Positions 37,650 through 49,840 of a DNA stretch of 64,000 nucleotides are shown one piece after another. The notes beneath the pieces were generated by a model that was not told where the DNA came from, did not search any database, and was given only the letters and a program-made list of their open reading frames with translations. Every line of letters begins with the position of its first letter. Within the stretch, counting starts at the first letter, position 1. Made by a program: the position numbers and the translations under genes. The stretch is taken from NCBI GenBank assembly GCA_009731425.1, contig AP018794.1:3304501-3368500 (forward strand). Reading direction: 5' to 3'. The stretch is from Lachnospiraceae bacterium KM106-2. GTDB taxonomy: Bacteria; Bacillota; Clostridia; Lachnospirales; Lachnospiraceae.

Positions 37650-38069
37650 TTATTTTGCGTCTTTTGGTCTCTTAGCACCGTATTTAGAACGAGCTTGACG
37701 TCTGTTAGCAACACCTGCAGTATCAAGTGTACCTCTAACGATGTGATAACGAGTACCTGGTAAATCCTTAACACGACCACCTCTGATAAGAACAACACTA
37801 TGTTCCTGTAAGTTGTGACCTTCACCTGGGATATAACTAGTTACTTCGATACCATTTGAAAGACGAACTCTGGCGATTTTTCTTAACGCTGAGTTAGGTT
37901 TTTTAGGTGTAGCTGTACGAACTGCAGTACAAACACCTCTCTTTTGAGGAGCAGAAGCATCAGTAGTTCTTTTCTTTAAAGAGTTAAAACCGATTTGAAG
38001 TGCTGGAGAAGTTGATTTCTTCTCTACTGTCTTTCTACCTTTTCTTACTAATTGGTTAAAAGTTGGCAT
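37650..38069 (-). CDS. rpsL: 30S ribosomal protein S12
   Basis: The 139-residue protein is S12, at the decoding centre. It starts [19 protein letters not shown] and contains the conserved [43 protein letters not shown], where streptomycin-resistance changes usually map. PNSAL is present just upstream. ATG at 38069 follows GGAGG; GTG at 38078 is part of that site. Confidence 0.97.
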   Translation of the reverse strand: MPTFNQLVRKGRKTVEKKSTSPALQIGFNSLKKRTTDASAPQKRGVCTAVRTATPKKPNSALRKIARVRLSNGIEVTSYIPGEGHNLQEHSVVLIRGGRVKDLPGTRYHIVRGTLDTAGVANRRQARSKYGAKRPKDAK

Positions 38070-38186
38070 TAATTTCACCTCCTGTGATATTTGTCACGAT
38101 AGTTATCTATCGTAGTCTGTGGTTGCTGTTTTTCTTCAGCTAATTATGCGTTACCTTATAGAAACTATAATTTTACGCACTAGATT
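38070..38186 (-). promoter_or_regulatory. Leader of the str operon
   Basis: About 115 nt of untranslated leader. Its main fold is at 38096-38113 (ACGATAG / CTATCGT, 4-nt loop), close to the rpsL ribosome site, where it could affect initiation. Confidence 0.5.
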
Positions 38187-38215
38187 ATTATAGAAGTTAT
38201 CTTGTTACTTGTCAA
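38187..38215 (-). promoter_or_regulatory. Consensus promoter of the str operon (rpsL-rpsG-fusA-tuf)
   Basis: TTGACA (38210-38215) and TATAAT (38187-38192) are exact consensus boxes at 17 nt on the minus strand. It is one of the best promoters in the window. Confidence 0.9.
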
Positions 38216-38390
38216 GCCTCTATAGAAAAAACCTCAATCATACTAACTTTATCATTAGTATTTTTCATTATAATATAAATTATGAATTCATAATACTATA
38301 AATTTATTCTATTTTTTATAAAATTAGGTAATTATCATTTATAATTATCCCCAATTCTAATATTTTTATACAGATGTAAATTGCTCCTCC
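38216..38390. other. AT-rich spacer
   Basis: This stretch separates the rpoC terminator and the str promoter. It is very AT-rich with no gene or clear signal. Confidence 0.6.
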
Positions 38391-38424
38391 AAAAAAAATA
38401 AGAGACTCCTAAGAGTCTCTTATT
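38391..38424 (-). terminator. Terminator after rpoC
   Basis: AATAAGAGACTC pairs with GAGTCTCTTATT (12 bp perfect, 4-nt loop) and is followed by eight T on the minus strand, 8 nt past the rpoC stop at 38432. Confidence 0.95.
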
Positions 38425-38431
38425 TTATCTA

Positions 38432-41400
38432 TTAGATTAAGTCTGTATGATCTGAATGAGAAGCTGCTTCTACAACTACTTCTGATTCATCTCTTAATTG
38501 TGCATCGATTGCTTCTTGAAAATCCATATCTTCAGATACTGTTAATTCAGCAGCCATATCTGTATCTAATTTAACAGAACGGTATCTCTTCATACCAGTA
38601 CCAGCTGGGATTAACTTACCAAGAAGAACGTTCTCTTTAAGACCGATCAATGGATCAACCTTACCTTTAATTGCGGCTTCTGTAAGAACCTTAGTAGTTT
38701 CCTGGAAGGAAGCTGCTGATAAGAAGGAGTTAGTAGCTAATGCTGCTTTTGTAATACCAAGCATAGTTTGTTTACCTTCTGCTTGTTCTTTACCTTCTTC
38801 TTCTAATCTTTCATTCTCATGTTCGAATTCAAGGAAGTCAACCATTGTTCCTGGTAAGAATGTAGAATCACCGTTATTTTCAACACGGATCTTCTTAAGC
38901 ATCTGACGAACGATAACTTCGATATGCTTATCATTGATTTCTACACCTTGTAGACGATATACACGTTGAACTTCTTGGATCATGTAATCTTGAACTGCAC
39001 GAACACCCTTGATCTTAAGGATATCATGTGGGTTTACAGAACCTTCTGTTAACTCATCACCAGCTTCAATTACTTGACCATCCATTACTTTAATACGTGA
39101 TCCGTATGGAATTAAGTAGTTCTTAGATTCCATTGATTCGTTATTTGTTACAATAACTTCACGTTTCTTCTTAGTATCGCTGATAGTAACTGTTCCACCA
39201 AATTCTGCAATGATTGCAAGACCCTTTGGTTTTCTAGCTTCAAATAATTCTTCGACACGAGGAAGACCTTGTGTAATATCATCACCGGCTACACCACCTG
39301 TATGGAATGTACGCATTGTAAGCTGTGTACCTGGTTCACCGATAGATTGAGCTGCGATGATACCAACAGCTTCACCAACTTGAACAGCTTCACCAGTAGC
39401 CATATTAGCACCATAACATTTAGCACAAATACCGATTCTTGATTTACAAGTAAGGATTGTACGAATCTTAACTTTAGCATTATCTCCAGCTTCAACGATT
39501 GCTTTTGTCTGAACGATTCTAGCAGCACGTTTTGGAGTAATCATATGATTTGCTTTAACAATTACATTACCTTCATCATCACAAATTGTTTCACAAGAAT
39601 ATCTTCCTGTAATACGTTCTTCTAATGATTCGATAACTTCTTTTCCATCTGTGAATGCTTTGATCCACATACCTGGAGTTTCTTTACCAGTGCTTTCACA
39701 ACAATCTGTCTCTCTGATAATTAAATCTTGAGATACATCAACAAGACGATGAGTCAAGTAACCTGAATCGGCTGTACGTAACGCTGTATCGGAAAGACCT
39801 TTACGAGCACCATGGGCAGAGATGAAGTATTCCAGTACGTCAAGACCTTCACGGAAGTTTGACTTGATAGGAAGTTCGATTGTTCTACCTGATGTATCAG
39901 CCATAAGACCACGCATACCTGCAAGCTGTTTGATCTGCTTGTCAGAACCACGGGCACCAGAGTCAGCCATCATGTAAATGTTGTTGTATTTATCAAGACC
40001 TGTAAGAAGAGCTTCTGTGATTTCATCATCGGCTTCTTTCCATGTCTCGATAACTGCTTTATATCTTTCTTCTTCTGTCATAAGACCACGACGGAAGTTA
40101 CGAGTAATCTTTTCAACTGTTTGTTCTGCATCATGAAGAATTGTTTTCTTCTTCTCTGGTACTGTCATATCAGAAATAGATACTGTCATAGCAGCTCTTG
40201 TAGAGTATTTGTAACCTAAAGATTTGATATGATCAAGTGTCTCAGCTGTACCTGTAGCACCATGAGTATTGATACATTTTTCAAGAATTTGTTTTAATTG
40301 TTTTTTACCTACGTGGAAGTCAATTTCAAGTGTTAAGAAATTCTCTTCTTTTGAACGGTCAACAAATCCTAAATCCTGAGGGATGATTTCATTGAAAATG
40401 AAACGTCCTAAAGTGGATTCAACAAATTTAGTTTCTTCTTCACCTTTAGCGTTAATAGCTGTTTGACGAACTTTAATTCTTGAGTGAAGAGTAAGAGCAT
40501 TGTTTTCGTAAGCAAGGATTGCTTCATTAACACTCTTGAATACATGACCTTCTCCGATTGCTCCTGGTCTTTCCTGTGTTAAATAGTAAATACCAAGTAC
40601 CATATCCTGAGATGGAACCGCAACAGGACCACCATCAGATGGTTTTAATAAGTTGTTTGGAGAAAGTAATAAGAATCTACATTCTGCTTGTGCTTCAACA
40701 GATAATGGAAGATGGACAGCCATCTGATCACCATCGAAATCGGCGTTGAACGCTGTACATACTAATGGGTGAAGCTTAATTGCTTTACCTTCAACTAGTG
40801 TAGGTTCGAATGCCTGAATACCAAGTCTATGAAGAGTAGGTGCACGGTTTAACATAACTGGATGTTCTCTGATTACTTCTTCAAGTACATCCCAAACTTC
40901 TGGTTGAAGTCTCTCTACCATTTTCTTAGCAGATTTGATGTTATGAGCAGTTCCTTTTGCAACTAATTCTTTCATAACGAAAGGTTTGAATAATTCGATT
41001 GCCATTTCTTTAGGAAGACCACATTGGTAGATCTTAAGTTCTGGTCCAACTACGATAACGGAACGTCCTGAATAATCAACACGTTTACCAAGTAAGTTCT
41101 GACGGAAACGTCCTTGCTTACCTTTTAACATGTCAGATAAAGACTTAAGTGCTCTGTTACCAGGTCCAGTTACTGGACGACCTCTTCTACCATTATCGAT
41201 AAGAGCATCTACTGCTTCTTGAAGCATTCTCTTCTCATTACGTACAATGATATCAGGAGCGCCAAGCTCTAATAAACGTTTTAAACGGTTATTACGGTTG
41301 ATGATTCTTCTGTAAAGATCATTCATATCACTCGTAGCAAAACGTCCACCGTCTAATTGAACCATTGGACGAATGTCTGGAGGGATAACAGGAATTACAG

Positions 41401-42100
41401 TTAAGATCATCCATTCTGGATTATTATGAGATTCTCTGAAAGCTTCAACAACTTCAAGACGTTTGATGATTCTCGCACGTTTTTGACCAGTTGAATCTTT
41501 AAGAGCTTTCTTAAGCTCAGCTGATTCTTTTTCAAGATCGATCGCTTCTAATAATTCCTTAATAGATTCAGCACCCATTCCTACACGGAATTTGCTGCCG
41601 TATTTATCATAAGCTTCTCTATATTCTTTTTCAGTCAATACTTGTTTGTATTGTAACTCTGTATCACCTGCATCTAATACGATGTAAGATGCAAAGTATA
41701 ATACTTTTTCAAGAGTTCTAGGAGAAAGGTCTAAAATTAGACCCATTCTACTAGGAATTCCTTTAAAGTACCAAATATGAGAAACTGGAGCGGCTAATTC
41801 AATGTGACCCATTCTTTCTCTACGAACACTGGCTTTTGTTACTTCGACACCACAACGATCACATACTACGCCTTTATATCTAATCTTTTTATATTTACCA
41901 CAATGACATTCCCAGTCTTTGCTTGGTCCAAAGATTTTCTCACAGAAAAGACCATCTTTTTCAGGCTTTAATGTTCTATAGTTAATTGTCTCAGGTTTCT
42001 TAACTTCACCACGGGACCATTCTCTGATCTTTTCTGGTGATGCTAGACCAATTTTAATCTTGTCATATGACAATTGTTCAGTACTACTTACTTCTGGCAT
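38432..42100 (-). CDS. rpoC: RNA polymerase beta' subunit
   Basis: The 1222-residue subunit has the catalytic [15 protein letters not shown] magnesium-binding loop, the N-terminal zinc finger ([23 protein letters not shown]) and the second zinc site (CESTGK ... [16 protein letters not shown]). Start is ATG at 42100 after GGGAG; an upstream TTG would add one residue. It follows rpoB by 20 nt. The C-terminal acidic tail is normal for Firmicutes. Confidence 0.98.
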   Translation of the reverse strand: MPEVSSTEQLSYDKIKIGLASPEKIREWSRGEVKKPETINYRTLKPEKDGLFCEKIFGPSKDWECHCGKYKKIRYKGVVCDRCGVEVTKASVRRERMGHIELAAPVSHIWYFKGIPSRMGLILDLSPRTLEKVLYFASYIVLDAGDTELQYKQVLTEKEYREAYDKYGSKFRVGMGAESIKELLEAIDLEKESAELKKALKDSTGQKRARIIKRLEVVEAFRESHNNPEWMILTVIPVIPPDIRPMVQLDGGRFATSDMNDLYRRIINRNNRLKRLLELGAPDIIVRNEKRMLQEAVDALIDNGRRGRPVTGPGNRALKSLSDMLKGKQGRFRQNLLGKRVDYSGRSVIVVGPELKIYQCGLPKEMAIELFKPFVMKELVAKGTAHNIKSAKKMVERLQPEVWDVLEEVIREHPVMLNRAPTLHRLGIQAFEPTLVEGKAIKLHPLVCTAFNADFDGDQMAVHLPLSVEAQAECRFLLLSPNNLLKPSDGGPVAVPSQDMVLGIYYLTQERPGAIGEGHVFKSVNEAILAYENNALTLHSRIKVRQTAINAKGEEETKFVESTLGRFIFNEIIPQDLGFVDRSKEENFLTLEIDFHVGKKQLKQILEKCINTHGATGTAETLDHIKSLGYKYSTRAAMTVSISDMTVPEKKKTILHDAEQTVEKITRNFRRGLMTEEERYKAVIETWKEADDEITEALLTGLDKYNNIYMMADSGARGSDKQIKQLAGMRGLMADTSGRTIELPIKSNFREGLDVLEYFISAHGARKGLSDTALRTADSGYLTHRLVDVSQDLIIRETDCCESTGKETPGMWIKAFTDGKEVIESLEERITGRYSCETICDDEGNVIVKANHMITPKRAARIVQTKAIVEAGDNAKVKIRTILTCKSRIGICAKCYGANMATGEAVQVGEAVGIIAAQSIGEPGTQLTMRTFHTGGVAGDDITQGLPRVEELFEARKPKGLAIIAEFGGTVTISDTKKKREVIVTNNESMESKNYLIPYGSRIKVMDGQVIEAGDELTEGSVNPHDILKIKGVRAVQDYMIQEVQRVYRLQGVEINDKHIEVIVRQMLKKIRVENNGDSTFLPGTMVDFLEFEHENERLEEEGKEQAEGKQTMLGITKAALATNSFLSAASFQETTKVLTEAAIKGKVDPLIGLKENVLLGKLIPAGTGMKRYRSVKLDTDMAAELTVSEDMDFQEAIDAQLRDESEVVVEAASHSDHTDLI

Positions 42101-42120
42101 CAATTGGCACTCCCTTCTTG

Positions 42121-45100
42121 TTATTCATCAAAATCATCCATTTCTCCAAAAGTTAATTCTTCATCAGCATCTAAACTAATTTCGGAATCAGCTTCAGAGT
42201 CTTTGTCGTCAGCTTGGAATACGTTGAAATCTTGTTGTTCGTCTTCCTTATTGTGAACTTCTCTGAATCCACTTTCTGAGAAAGGCTCTTCATCAAAGCG
42301 GAAGTTGTCATCTCCTTCAATTAATGGAGTTAACTCTTCATCGCCATAATCAATACTTTCTGTCATTTGGATTTCATGACCATTTTCATCAAGAACTGTA
42401 ATGTCTAATGCAAGAGATTGAAGTTCTTTTAATAATACTTTAAATGATTCTGGAATACCAGGCTCAGAAATATTTTCACCTTTAATAATTGCTTCGTAAG
42501 TCTTAACACGACCTACAACATCATCGGATTTAACAGTTAAGATTTCCTGTAATGTGTAAGCAGCACCATAAGCTTCAAGTGCCCAAACTTCCATTTCACC
42601 AAATCTCTGTCCACCGAACTGAGCTTTACCACCAAGTGGCTGTTGAGTTACTAATGAGTAAGGACCAGTTGAACGTGCATGGATCTTATCATCAACTAAG
42701 TGGTGAAGTTTCAAGTAATGCATGAAACCAACTGTTACAGCACCATCGAAGTACTCACCTGTTCTACCATCACGTAATTTTACTTTACCATCACGATTGA
42801 TAGGAACGCCTTCCCATTGCTTTCTATAATCTTCATTTGTAACTAAATAATCCATAACTTCTGGATCTAGTACATCTTTATATTTATCTTCAAAATTGTC
42901 TAATGGAGTATTTACATAATCATTAGCCATTTCAAGTGTATCCATGATATCAAACTCGTTTGCACCATCGAATACTGGAGTTGCTACGTTGAAACCTAAT
43001 ACTTTAGAAGCTAAGCTTAAGTGGATTTCAAGTACCTGTCCAATGTTCATACGTGAAGGTACGCCTAGAGGGTTTAATACGATATCAAGTGGGCGACCAT
43101 TAGGTAAGAATGGCATATCTTCAACTGGAAGTACACGGGAAACAACACCCTTATTACCATGTCGACCGGCCATCTTATCACCAACTTGGATCTTTCTCTT
43201 TTGAGCGATATAAATACGAACTGTTTGGTTAACACCTGGTGATAATTCATCACCATTTTCTCTTGTGAATACCTTAGCATCAATAATGATACCAAATTCA
43301 CCATGAGGTACTCTAAGTGAAGTATCTCTTACTTCACGAGCTTTTTCTCCGAAGATTGCACGAAGTAATCTTTCTTCAGCTGTTAATTCAGTTTCACCCT
43401 TAGGAGTAACTTTACCAACTAAGATATCCCCTGCACGAACTTCAGCACCAATACGGATGATACCTCTTTCGTCAAGGTCTTTAAGAGCTTCGTCACCAAC
43501 ACCAGGAACGTCTCTTGTGATTTCTTCAGGTCCTAACTTAGTATCACGAGCTTCAGCTTCATATTCATTGATATGAACAGATGTATAAACATCTTCCTGA
43601 ACAAGTCTTTCACTAAGAAGAACGGCATCTTCGTAGTTGTAACCTTCCCAAGTCATGAAACCGATCAATGGGTTCTTACCTAAGGCAATTTCACCATTTT
43701 GAGTACATGGACCATCGGCGATTACTTCACCCTTAGTAACTTTTTCACCTTTAACAACGATTGGTCTCTGGTTCATAGAGTTACCTTGGTTACTTCTTAC
43801 GAATTTATCTAATTTATAGCTTACTTTTTGATTATCATCAGTCTTAATAACGATTTCATTAGATGATGATTTCTCAACAACACCATCAACTTCAGAAACT
43901 ACACAGTCACCAGAGTCAACAGCTGCTTTTCTTTCCATTCCAGTACCAACAACAGGAGATTCTGTTACTAATAGAGGTACGGCCTGACGCTGCATGTTAG
44001 ATCCCATTAGGGCACGGTTGGCATCATCATTTTCAAGGAAAGGAATCATGGCTGTAGCTACTGAGAATACCATCTTAGGAGATACATCCATTAAGTCTAC
44101 TTTATTACGATCGAATTCAGAAGTTTCTTCTCTAAAACGACCTGAAATATGATTGCTTACAAAGTAACCATTTTCATCAAGTTGCTCATTGGCTTGAGCT
44201 ACAACATATTTATCTTCTTCATCTGCTGTTAAATAAACAACGTCATCTGTAACACGAGGATTCATCGGATCTGCTTTATCAAGAACTCTATATGGAGCTT
44301 CAATAAATCCATACTCATTAATTCTTGCATAAGATGCTAATGAGTTGATAAGACCGATGTTAGGACCTTCAGGAGTCTCGATAGGACACATTCTACCATA
44401 GTGAGAATAGTGAACATCTCGAACTTCGAATCCGGCACGATCTCTACTTAAACCACCAGGTCCAAGTGCAGATAAACGTCTCTTATGAGTTAACTCAGAT
44501 AATGGGTTATTCTGATCCATGAACTGTGATAACTGAGAACTTCCGAAGAATTCTTTAACAGCTGCAGTAACAGGTTTAATATTAATTAATGATTGAGGAG
44601 AAATTCCTTCAATATCTTGAGTAGTCATTCTTTCACGAACAACACGTTCCATTCTAGAAAGACCGATTCTATATTGATTTTGTAATAACTCACCAACAGC
44701 ACGAATACGTCTGTTACCTAAGTGATCGATATCATCATCTTTACCTAAACCATATTCTAAATGAATATTGTAGTTGATAGATGCGAAAATATCTTCCTTC
44801 GTAATGTGTTTTGGAACTAACTCATTTACAGACTTCTTAATTGCTTCGATGATATCTTCTAATTCATCATTTTCATCTAAGATAGTCTTTAATACTGGGT
44901 AGTAAACTCTTTCATGGATACCAAGGTCCATAGGATCTACATCAACCCATGCACTTAAGTCAACCATCATATTAGAAAGAACTTTAACTACTCTTTCTTC
45001 TGTTTCCATCATTACAAATGGAATTGCAGCATTTTGAATAGCATCTGCTTTTTCATCATCAATGATTGTCCCAGCTTCAAATAAAACTTCACCAGTTGTA

Positions 45101-46002
45101 AAGTCAACAACATCTTCTGCTAACTTAAATCCAGAAATTCTGTTTTTAAGAGCAAGTTTCTTGTTGAATTTGTAACGTCCAACTTTTGCAAGATCATATC
45201 TTCTTGCATCAAAGAACATGCTATTTAATAAACTTTCAGCGCTTTCTACAGAAAGTGGTTCACCTGGACGTAACTTTCTATATAATTCTAAAAGACCATC
45301 TTGATATGTCTCAGATGTATCTTTTTCAATACTCTTAAGGATTTTAGGTTCTTCACCAAATACCTCGATAATCTCTGCATTGCTGCCAAGTCCTAATGCA
45401 CGTAATAATACAGTAATAGGTACTTTTCTATTTCTATCTACACGTACATAGAAAATATCGTTAGAATCTGTTTCGTATTCTAACCATGCACCTCTGTTAG
45501 GAATTACCGTACTTGAGAATAACTCTTTACCAATTTTATCGTGTCCGATTGCATAATAAATACCAGGGGAACGTACTAATTGGCTAACGATAACTCTTTC
45601 GGCACCATTAATAATAAACGTACCTGTTGCAGTCATTAATGGTAACTCACCCATGAAGATATCATGTTCATTAATTTCGTCATTCTCTTTATTATGAAGT
45701 CTAACCTTCACTTTAAGAGGAGCTGCATATGTTGCATCTCTTTCTTTGCACTCTTCAATAGAATATTTAACTTCATCTTCACATAATGTGAACCCTACAA
45801 ATTGTAGACTAAGATGACCACTGTAATCTTCTATTGGAGAAATGTCATCAAAAACTTCATTAAGTCCTTCATCTAAGAACCACTTATAAGAATCTGTCTG
45901 CACTTCAATAAGATTTGGCATATCAAGAACTTCTTTTCTCTTAGAGAAACTCATTCTCACACCTTTACCAACCTTAATGGGACGTATTCTGTTTTTTTCC
46001 AT
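42121..46002 (-). CDS. rpoB: RNA polymerase beta subunit
   Basis: The 1293-residue subunit includes the rifampicin-binding segment ([22 protein letters not shown]), [18 protein letters not shown] and [14 protein letters not shown]. The C terminus carries a long acidic extension ([20 protein letters not shown]). Start is ATG at 46002, with AAGGGGTG 9 nt upstream; the GTG inside that site would falsely add four residues. It has its own promoter at 46166-46194. Confidence 0.98.
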   Translation of the reverse strand: MEKNRIRPIKVGKGVRMSFSKRKEVLDMPNLIEVQTDSYKWFLDEGLNEVFDDISPIEDYSGHLSLQFVGFTLCEDEVKYSIEECKERDATYAAPLKVKVRLHNKENDEINEHDIFMGELPLMTATGTFIINGAERVIVSQLVRSPGIYYAIGHDKIGKELFSSTVIPNRGAWLEYETDSNDIFYVRVDRNRKVPITVLLRALGLGSNAEIIEVFGEEPKILKSIEKDTSETYQDGLLELYRKLRPGEPLSVESAESLLNSMFFDARRYDLAKVGRYKFNKKLALKNRISGFKLAEDVVDFTTGEVLFEAGTIIDDEKADAIQNAAIPFVMMETEERVVKVLSNMMVDLSAWVDVDPMDLGIHERVYYPVLKTILDENDELEDIIEAIKKSVNELVPKHITKEDIFASINYNIHLEYGLGKDDDIDHLGNRRIRAVGELLQNQYRIGLSRMERVVRERMTTQDIEGISPQSLINIKPVTAAVKEFFGSSQLSQFMDQNNPLSELTHKRRLSALGPGGLSRDRAGFEVRDVHYSHYGRMCPIETPEGPNIGLINSLASYARINEYGFIEAPYRVLDKADPMNPRVTDDVVYLTADEEDKYVVAQANEQLDENGYFVSNHISGRFREETSEFDRNKVDLMDVSPKMVFSVATAMIPFLENDDANRALMGSNMQRQAVPLLVTESPVVGTGMERKAAVDSGDCVVSEVDGVVEKSSSNEIVIKTDDNQKVSYKLDKFVRSNQGNSMNQRPIVVKGEKVTKGEVIADGPCTQNGEIALGKNPLIGFMTWEGYNYEDAVLLSERLVQEDVYTSVHINEYEAEARDTKLGPEEITRDVPGVGDEALKDLDERGIIRIGAEVRAGDILVGKVTPKGETELTAEERLLRAIFGEKAREVRDTSLRVPHGEFGIIIDAKVFTRENGDELSPGVNQTVRIYIAQKRKIQVGDKMAGRHGNKGVVSRVLPVEDMPFLPNGRPLDIVLNPLGVPSRMNIGQVLEIHLSLASKVLGFNVATPVFDGANEFDIMDTLEMANDYVNTPLDNFEDKYKDVLDPEVMDYLVTNEDYRKQWEGVPINRDGKVKLRDGRTGEYFDGAVTVGFMHYLKLHHLVDDKIHARSTGPYSLVTQQPLGGKAQFGGQRFGEMEVWALEAYGAAYTLQEILTVKSDDVVGRVKTYEAIIKGENISEPGIPESFKVLLKELQSLALDITVLDENGHEIQMTESIDYGDEELTPLIEGDDNFRFDEEPFSESGFREVHNKEDEQQDFNVFQADDKDSEADSEISLDADEELTFGEMDDFDE

Positions 46003-46165
46003 TGACGTTTTCACCCCTTGAATTTATTGTTTTTATAAAGTAAATCCGATGTTTCATCGAATGCCTTATTGGAATTATGAAAAATGCTTTTCTTTTCTAC
46101 TATTGTGTGTTATAATAAAAATATACTTAATTTAATGCATACGATACCACAATAGTGCATTTTTC

Positions 46166-46194
46166 ATACTAACATAATATTGTCAAGATGTCAA
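46166..46194 (-). promoter_or_regulatory. Promoter of rpoBC
   Basis: TTGACA (46189-46194) and TAGTAT (46166-46171) are 17 nt apart on the minus strand with an extended TGT. A second TTGACA overlaps at 46181-46186. The transcript has an untranslated leader of about 160 nt. Confidence 0.75.
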
Positions 46195-46220
46195 GTATTT
46201 GCTGACATCTTTTTTTATTT
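46185..46220 (+). terminator. Plus-strand terminator overlapping the rpoBC promoter
   Basis: AAGATGTCA pairs perfectly with TGACATCTT around 9 nt and is followed by seven T on the plus strand. No plus-strand gene lies upstream. It would stop antisense transcripts coming out of rpoB, and it overlaps the -35 box. Confidence 0.6.
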
Positions 46221-46299
46221 GTCCAAAAAATACGCTATTTAAGGGTAAACTGCTTGTTACAATCTTATATAGTATTACCATTTACAAGCAAATCTTAAA

Positions 46300-46333
46300 C
46301 CAAAAAGGCATCAACATATTTCGTCAATGCCTT
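46300..46333 (-). terminator. Terminator of the LuxR-type regulator
   Basis: AAGGCAT plus inner G-T/A-T pairs form an 11-position stem with ATGCCTT, followed by TTTTTGGTTT on the minus strand. It lies 6 nt past the stop at 46339. Confidence 0.75.
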
Positions 46334-46338
46334 ATTGC

Positions 46339-48771
46339 TTATATCAGTCCCAATTCTCTTGCACAGTATACTGCCTTCTGTCTTGAATTTACATCTAATT
46401 TCTGATAAATATTTTTCGTATGATGTTTCACCGTATTTAAACTAATACATAATTGTTGAGCAATCTCCATATTAGAACGATTAGTCGCAAGTTGTTTCAA
46501 CATCTGCATCTCTGCCTTCGTCAAATTCTCCTTCAATTCCTTTTTAATGTTCAAATATTGTGGATATGCATTAGCCATCTCCACTATTGCATCAAATACC
46601 TCGAATACAAACTCATCCTTTTTTCGATTTAATCGTTTCTTTTTGATGTATTCCTTCATTAATTCTACACAGCCTGCGCCTTCATTCGCAATTCCTCTAA
46701 TATTGTGAGTTAGTTCTGCAAGTTTCAATGCTTCTTCTATCTCTTTAAGAGCTGCATCATAATCTCTCACTTGATAATGAATCATTGCTTGGATGGTATA
46801 CAATGCAAGTGTGCTATTATTCCACACATAATACTGACAATAGTTAAAGAGTGGTTGTAAAATAGACAGCCCTTGGAAGTACTGATGTTTCAAAATACAT
46901 ACTTTTGCTTTTAATACGCAATCATCAAACTTCAGAATATCATATGGATTCTCGTAAGAGTCGCCTCTCTGGTTCCACCAGTCATCAATTACCTCAGTCT
47001 CATTTTCATACAATGCCTTAACCATACAAAGGCTCGATATTTGACATCCTTTATTCACAGCATTATATTCATGATAAATCTGATCTACACTATCAATGCT
47101 TTCATCTATACTATATAATTGCTTCTTCGCGATCATTGCATAAAATTCAACATATTTAGCCAATAACTCTCCAAACAATATTCCATCCTGATGGCATCTC
47201 GTCCTTCCTCTGTTTACAAAGATCAAAGCCTGATCAATATTATTTCTAAAATAGAAATCCATTCCCATATAAATATCCAAAATACCGCTACATGAGTCTC
47301 CGACCATCTGTAATATATGATTTTGATATTTTCCCGGCAATGTATTCGCATATTCAATACAGCCGACTAAAGATCTAGACGCACTTGCCAGCATATATGG
47401 ATTATGTACGAAATATTGTATCATGATCTGAAAGCTGTATATTCTATCTGGATCTACAACGTCCATCATTACCAACTCATCTTTTCGAACCGGGAACACT
47501 AATTCAATGGTAAGTTTCATCATGAGCAATTCATCCCGATCGCTTTCCTCATAACCATTCTCTTTGTATATTGTACAAAGCATCTCATAATATCTCATCA
47601 AATCAGAGAATTCATAAAAGAATCCCGAAATTAGTGCCAATGCGAATGCAAGCTTACTATCTTGTTTTATATACCTATCCGGAATTTTCTTTATATGCTC
47701 TTTGTACTTTACTTTCAACTCTCGAATATTCAATACATACGGTTCTGGTGCAATACTTTTACTAATAACTTTAACCATAGAACGATAGTCTTTTGCCATC
47801 TCATAATACTTTAGAGCCTGATCATAATTTAGTCTATTTTCATAATACGTTCCCGCCACGACATAATACTCTTTCATTTTTTCTTTGTCCAAATAATCAT
47901 GAAGAAATGACAGCATTTGATGCTTAACTTCTTTTTTTATTAAATATTGATGATTTACATCTTTGAATAAAATACAGTTCTTGGCGATTACTTGATCAAT
48001 CTTTTGAACCTGATTTTGACTAAACAAAGTCTCTAATAAAGTCTCCGGCATAGCATCAAAAGATGCTATCACCAAAATTGCCTTAATCGTAGACATATCA
48101 AATTGTCGTTTCAACTCTCTGACTAAGTAGTCTTTCATTTCACTAACCGTGAACTGTTTTGTCTCCATATCCATATTTAACGGATCCTGGCTATTACTTA
48201 ATGCTATATCAAGCATTACTGGCAGTCGAAATAAAACATCTTCTTCTGCTATATCTATGTATTCAAATTTCCGTCCCCCGTACTGTTCGATATATCTGAT
48301 CGACTCATCTACAGAAAATAGTGCTTGATTTGGCCGGATAATATTAATTTCTTGATTTAAAAAGCTATTCAAAAATTGGGCTGGTAACATTCCACGACTG
48401 ACCAAGACAAATCTCGTATTTTTCTTAGATCGTTTTACCAATTCCACAATTAATTCAATCTTGTCTTTTTCGACAAGTTCTTCAATCGAGTCTAATACAA
48501 CAATGCCTCGCGGTTCTTGACTAACTAACTCATGTAATGTCATTAACTCGTTTTCTATATTCAGGTCCTTGCCATCTAACCAAAAAACCGTTTCTTCTTG
48601 ATTCTTTCTTGCTTTTAGCCAGCTAGCGACCGTTATCGTTTTTCCTGTTCCTATATAACAGTATAAATATGTAATCTTAAATTGCCTAATACTTCGATCA
48701 AGCAACTGATACAACTGTTTTCTTTCAAAACAGTTCCTGTTCATTTCAGGTATGCGATACTGAGATACCAC
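46339..48771 (-). CDS. LuxR-family ATPase transcription regulator (MalT/LAL-like)
   Basis: The 810-residue protein starts at GTG 48771 (GGGAGG, 7 nt). It has a P-loop (CYIGTGKT, 38-45), a Walker B (VVLD, 91-94), a long helical region with TPR-like repeats (about 330-720), and a C-terminal LuxR helix-turn-helix (about 745-810, EIAQQLCISLNTVKHHTKNIYQKL). This is the large STAND-type regulator plan. The first P-loop glycine position is Cys instead of the usual Ala/Gly. It lies between terminators of rplL and itself, so it is a separate unit. The ligand is unknown. Confidence 0.85.
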   Translation of the reverse strand: MVSQYRIPEMNRNCFERKQLYQLLDRSIRQFKITYLYCYIGTGKTITVASWLKARKNQEETVFWLDGKDLNIENELMTLHELVSQEPRGIVVLDSIEELVEKDKIELIVELVKRSKKNTRFVLVSRGMLPAQFLNSFLNQEINIIRPNQALFSVDESIRYIEQYGGRKFEYIDIAEEDVLFRLPVMLDIALSNSQDPLNMDMETKQFTVSEMKDYLVRELKRQFDMSTIKAILVIASFDAMPETLLETLFSQNQVQKIDQVIAKNCILFKDVNHQYLIKKEVKHQMLSFLHDYLDKEKMKEYYVVAGTYYENRLNYDQALKYYEMAKDYRSMVKVISKSIAPEPYVLNIRELKVKYKEHIKKIPDRYIKQDSKLAFALALISGFFYEFSDLMRYYEMLCTIYKENGYEESDRDELLMMKLTIELVFPVRKDELVMMDVVDPDRIYSFQIMIQYFVHNPYMLASASRSLVGCIEYANTLPGKYQNHILQMVGDSCSGILDIYMGMDFYFRNNIDQALIFVNRGRTRCHQDGILFGELLAKYVEFYAMIAKKQLYSIDESIDSVDQIYHEYNAVNKGCQISSLCMVKALYENETEVIDDWWNQRGDSYENPYDILKFDDCVLKAKVCILKHQYFQGLSILQPLFNYCQYYVWNNSTLALYTIQAMIHYQVRDYDAALKEIEEALKLAELTHNIRGIANEGAGCVELMKEYIKKKRLNRKKDEFVFEVFDAIVEMANAYPQYLNIKKELKENLTKAEMQMLKQLATNRSNMEIAQQLCISLNTVKHHTKNIYQKLDVNSRQKAVYCARELGLI

Positions 48772-48817
48772 AACTTCGCCTCCCTATTAAAACACTATGT
48801 ACATTTCCCATAAATTC

Positions 48818-48866
48818 AAAAAACGTACCGAATACAACCAGAATAAATCTAGTCATATTCAGTACG
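48818..48866 (-). terminator. Terminator after rplL
   Basis: CGTACTGAATA pairs with TATTCGGTACG (one wobble), with an inner ACTAG/CTGGT stem, followed by TTTTTT on the minus strand. It ends the rplJL transcript before the LuxR-type gene. Confidence 0.85.
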
Positions 48867-48904
48867 CTTATTATGCAATCAAGCTTTCTTCTAAATAGTT
48901 AAAA

Positions 48905-49270
48905 CTATTTAAGAGTAACTTTAGCACCTTCAGCTTCAAGTTTAGCTTTGATTTCTTCAGCTTCTTCTTTAGAAGCGCCTTCTTTAACAACTTTAGGAGC
49001 GCCATCTACTACTTCTTTAGCTTCTTTTAATCCTAAACCAGTTACTTCACGAACTACTTTGATAACTTTAACTTTGTTTGCGCCTACTTCTGTTAATTCA
49101 ACGTCAAATTCAGTTTTTTCAGCACCAGCGCCACCTTCAGCACCAGCTGCTGCAACTACAACACCAGCTGCTGCAGATACACCAAATTCTTCTTCACAAG
49201 CTTTTACTAAATCGTTTAATTCTAATACTGTTAAGCTTTTAATAGCTTCGATAAATTCTTGAGTTGTCAT
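48905..49270 (-). CDS. rplL: 50S ribosomal protein L7/L12
   Basis: The 121-residue protein forms the stalk that recruits GTPases. It has the N-terminal dimer domain ([29 protein letters not shown]), an Ala/Gly hinge ([13 protein letters not shown]) and the C-terminal domain with [25 protein letters not shown]. It is 72 nt after rplJ. Confidence 0.98.
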   Translation of the reverse strand: MTTQEFIEAIKSLTVLELNDLVKACEEEFGVSAAAGVVVAAAGAEGGAGAEKTEFDVELTEVGANKVKVIKVVREVTGLGLKEAKEVVDGAPKVVKEGASKEEAEEIKAKLEAEGAKVTLK

Positions 49271-49342
49271 TATTCGTTACCTCCGATAATTTTTAAATTA
49301 ATTTTATTTTTTTGTTATTAATTACAATAAAGCAATGTCAAA

Positions 49343-49840
49343 TTATTGAGCTGCTTCTTCTTTGCTCTCTGCGATTTGGTTAATAACACGAGCAAAGTTT
49401 GTAATAGGTGATTGTAAACTTCCAAGTAATTTGGAAATAAGAACTTCTCTTGAAGGGATTGTAGCGATTGTCTTCATTCCCTCTACATCGTAGTAAGTTC
49501 CTTCTACTACTCCGCCTTTGAATTCTAATTTGTCAGCATCTTTCATAACTTCACTTAAAATTCTAGCTGGAGCTGTTGCATCTTCCATACCAAATGCTAC
49601 TGCAGTTGGTCCTTCAAGATGTTGGTCTAACTGAGCAAAATCAGTTCCTTCAAAAGCAAATTTGATCATAGTGTTTTTGTATACTTTGTATACAACACCA
49701 GCTTCTCTTAACTTTTTACGTAAAACAGTATCTTGTTCAACTGTTAAACCACGGTAGTCAACTAATACAGCAGATTTTGCATTTTCAACATATCCTTTGA
49801 TTTCATCAACTACAGGTTTTTTTAATTCTACCTTTGCCAT
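49343..49840 (-). CDS. rplJ: 50S ribosomal protein L10
   Basis: The 165-residue protein holds the L7/L12 stalk. It starts MAKVELKKPVVDEIKGYVEN, with LVDYRGLTVEQDTVLRKKLREAGV, GPTAVAFGMED and FKGGVVEG. L10 with L7/L12 is the known repressor of its own leader. A well-matched L10 leader lies directly upstream. Confidence 0.98.
   Translation of the reverse strand: MAKVELKKPVVDEIKGYVENAKSAVLVDYRGLTVEQDTVLRKKLREAGVVYKVYKNTMIKFAFEGTDFAQLDQHLEGPTAVAFGMEDATAPARILSEVMKDADKLEFKGGVVEGTYYDVEGMKTIATIPSREVLISKLLGSLQSPITNFARVINQIAESKEEAAQ

Noticed and set aside
46181-46186. Second TTGACA as the main rpoB -35
   Set aside because: The spacing to TAGTAT is only 9 nt. The outer TTGACA at 17 nt fits better.
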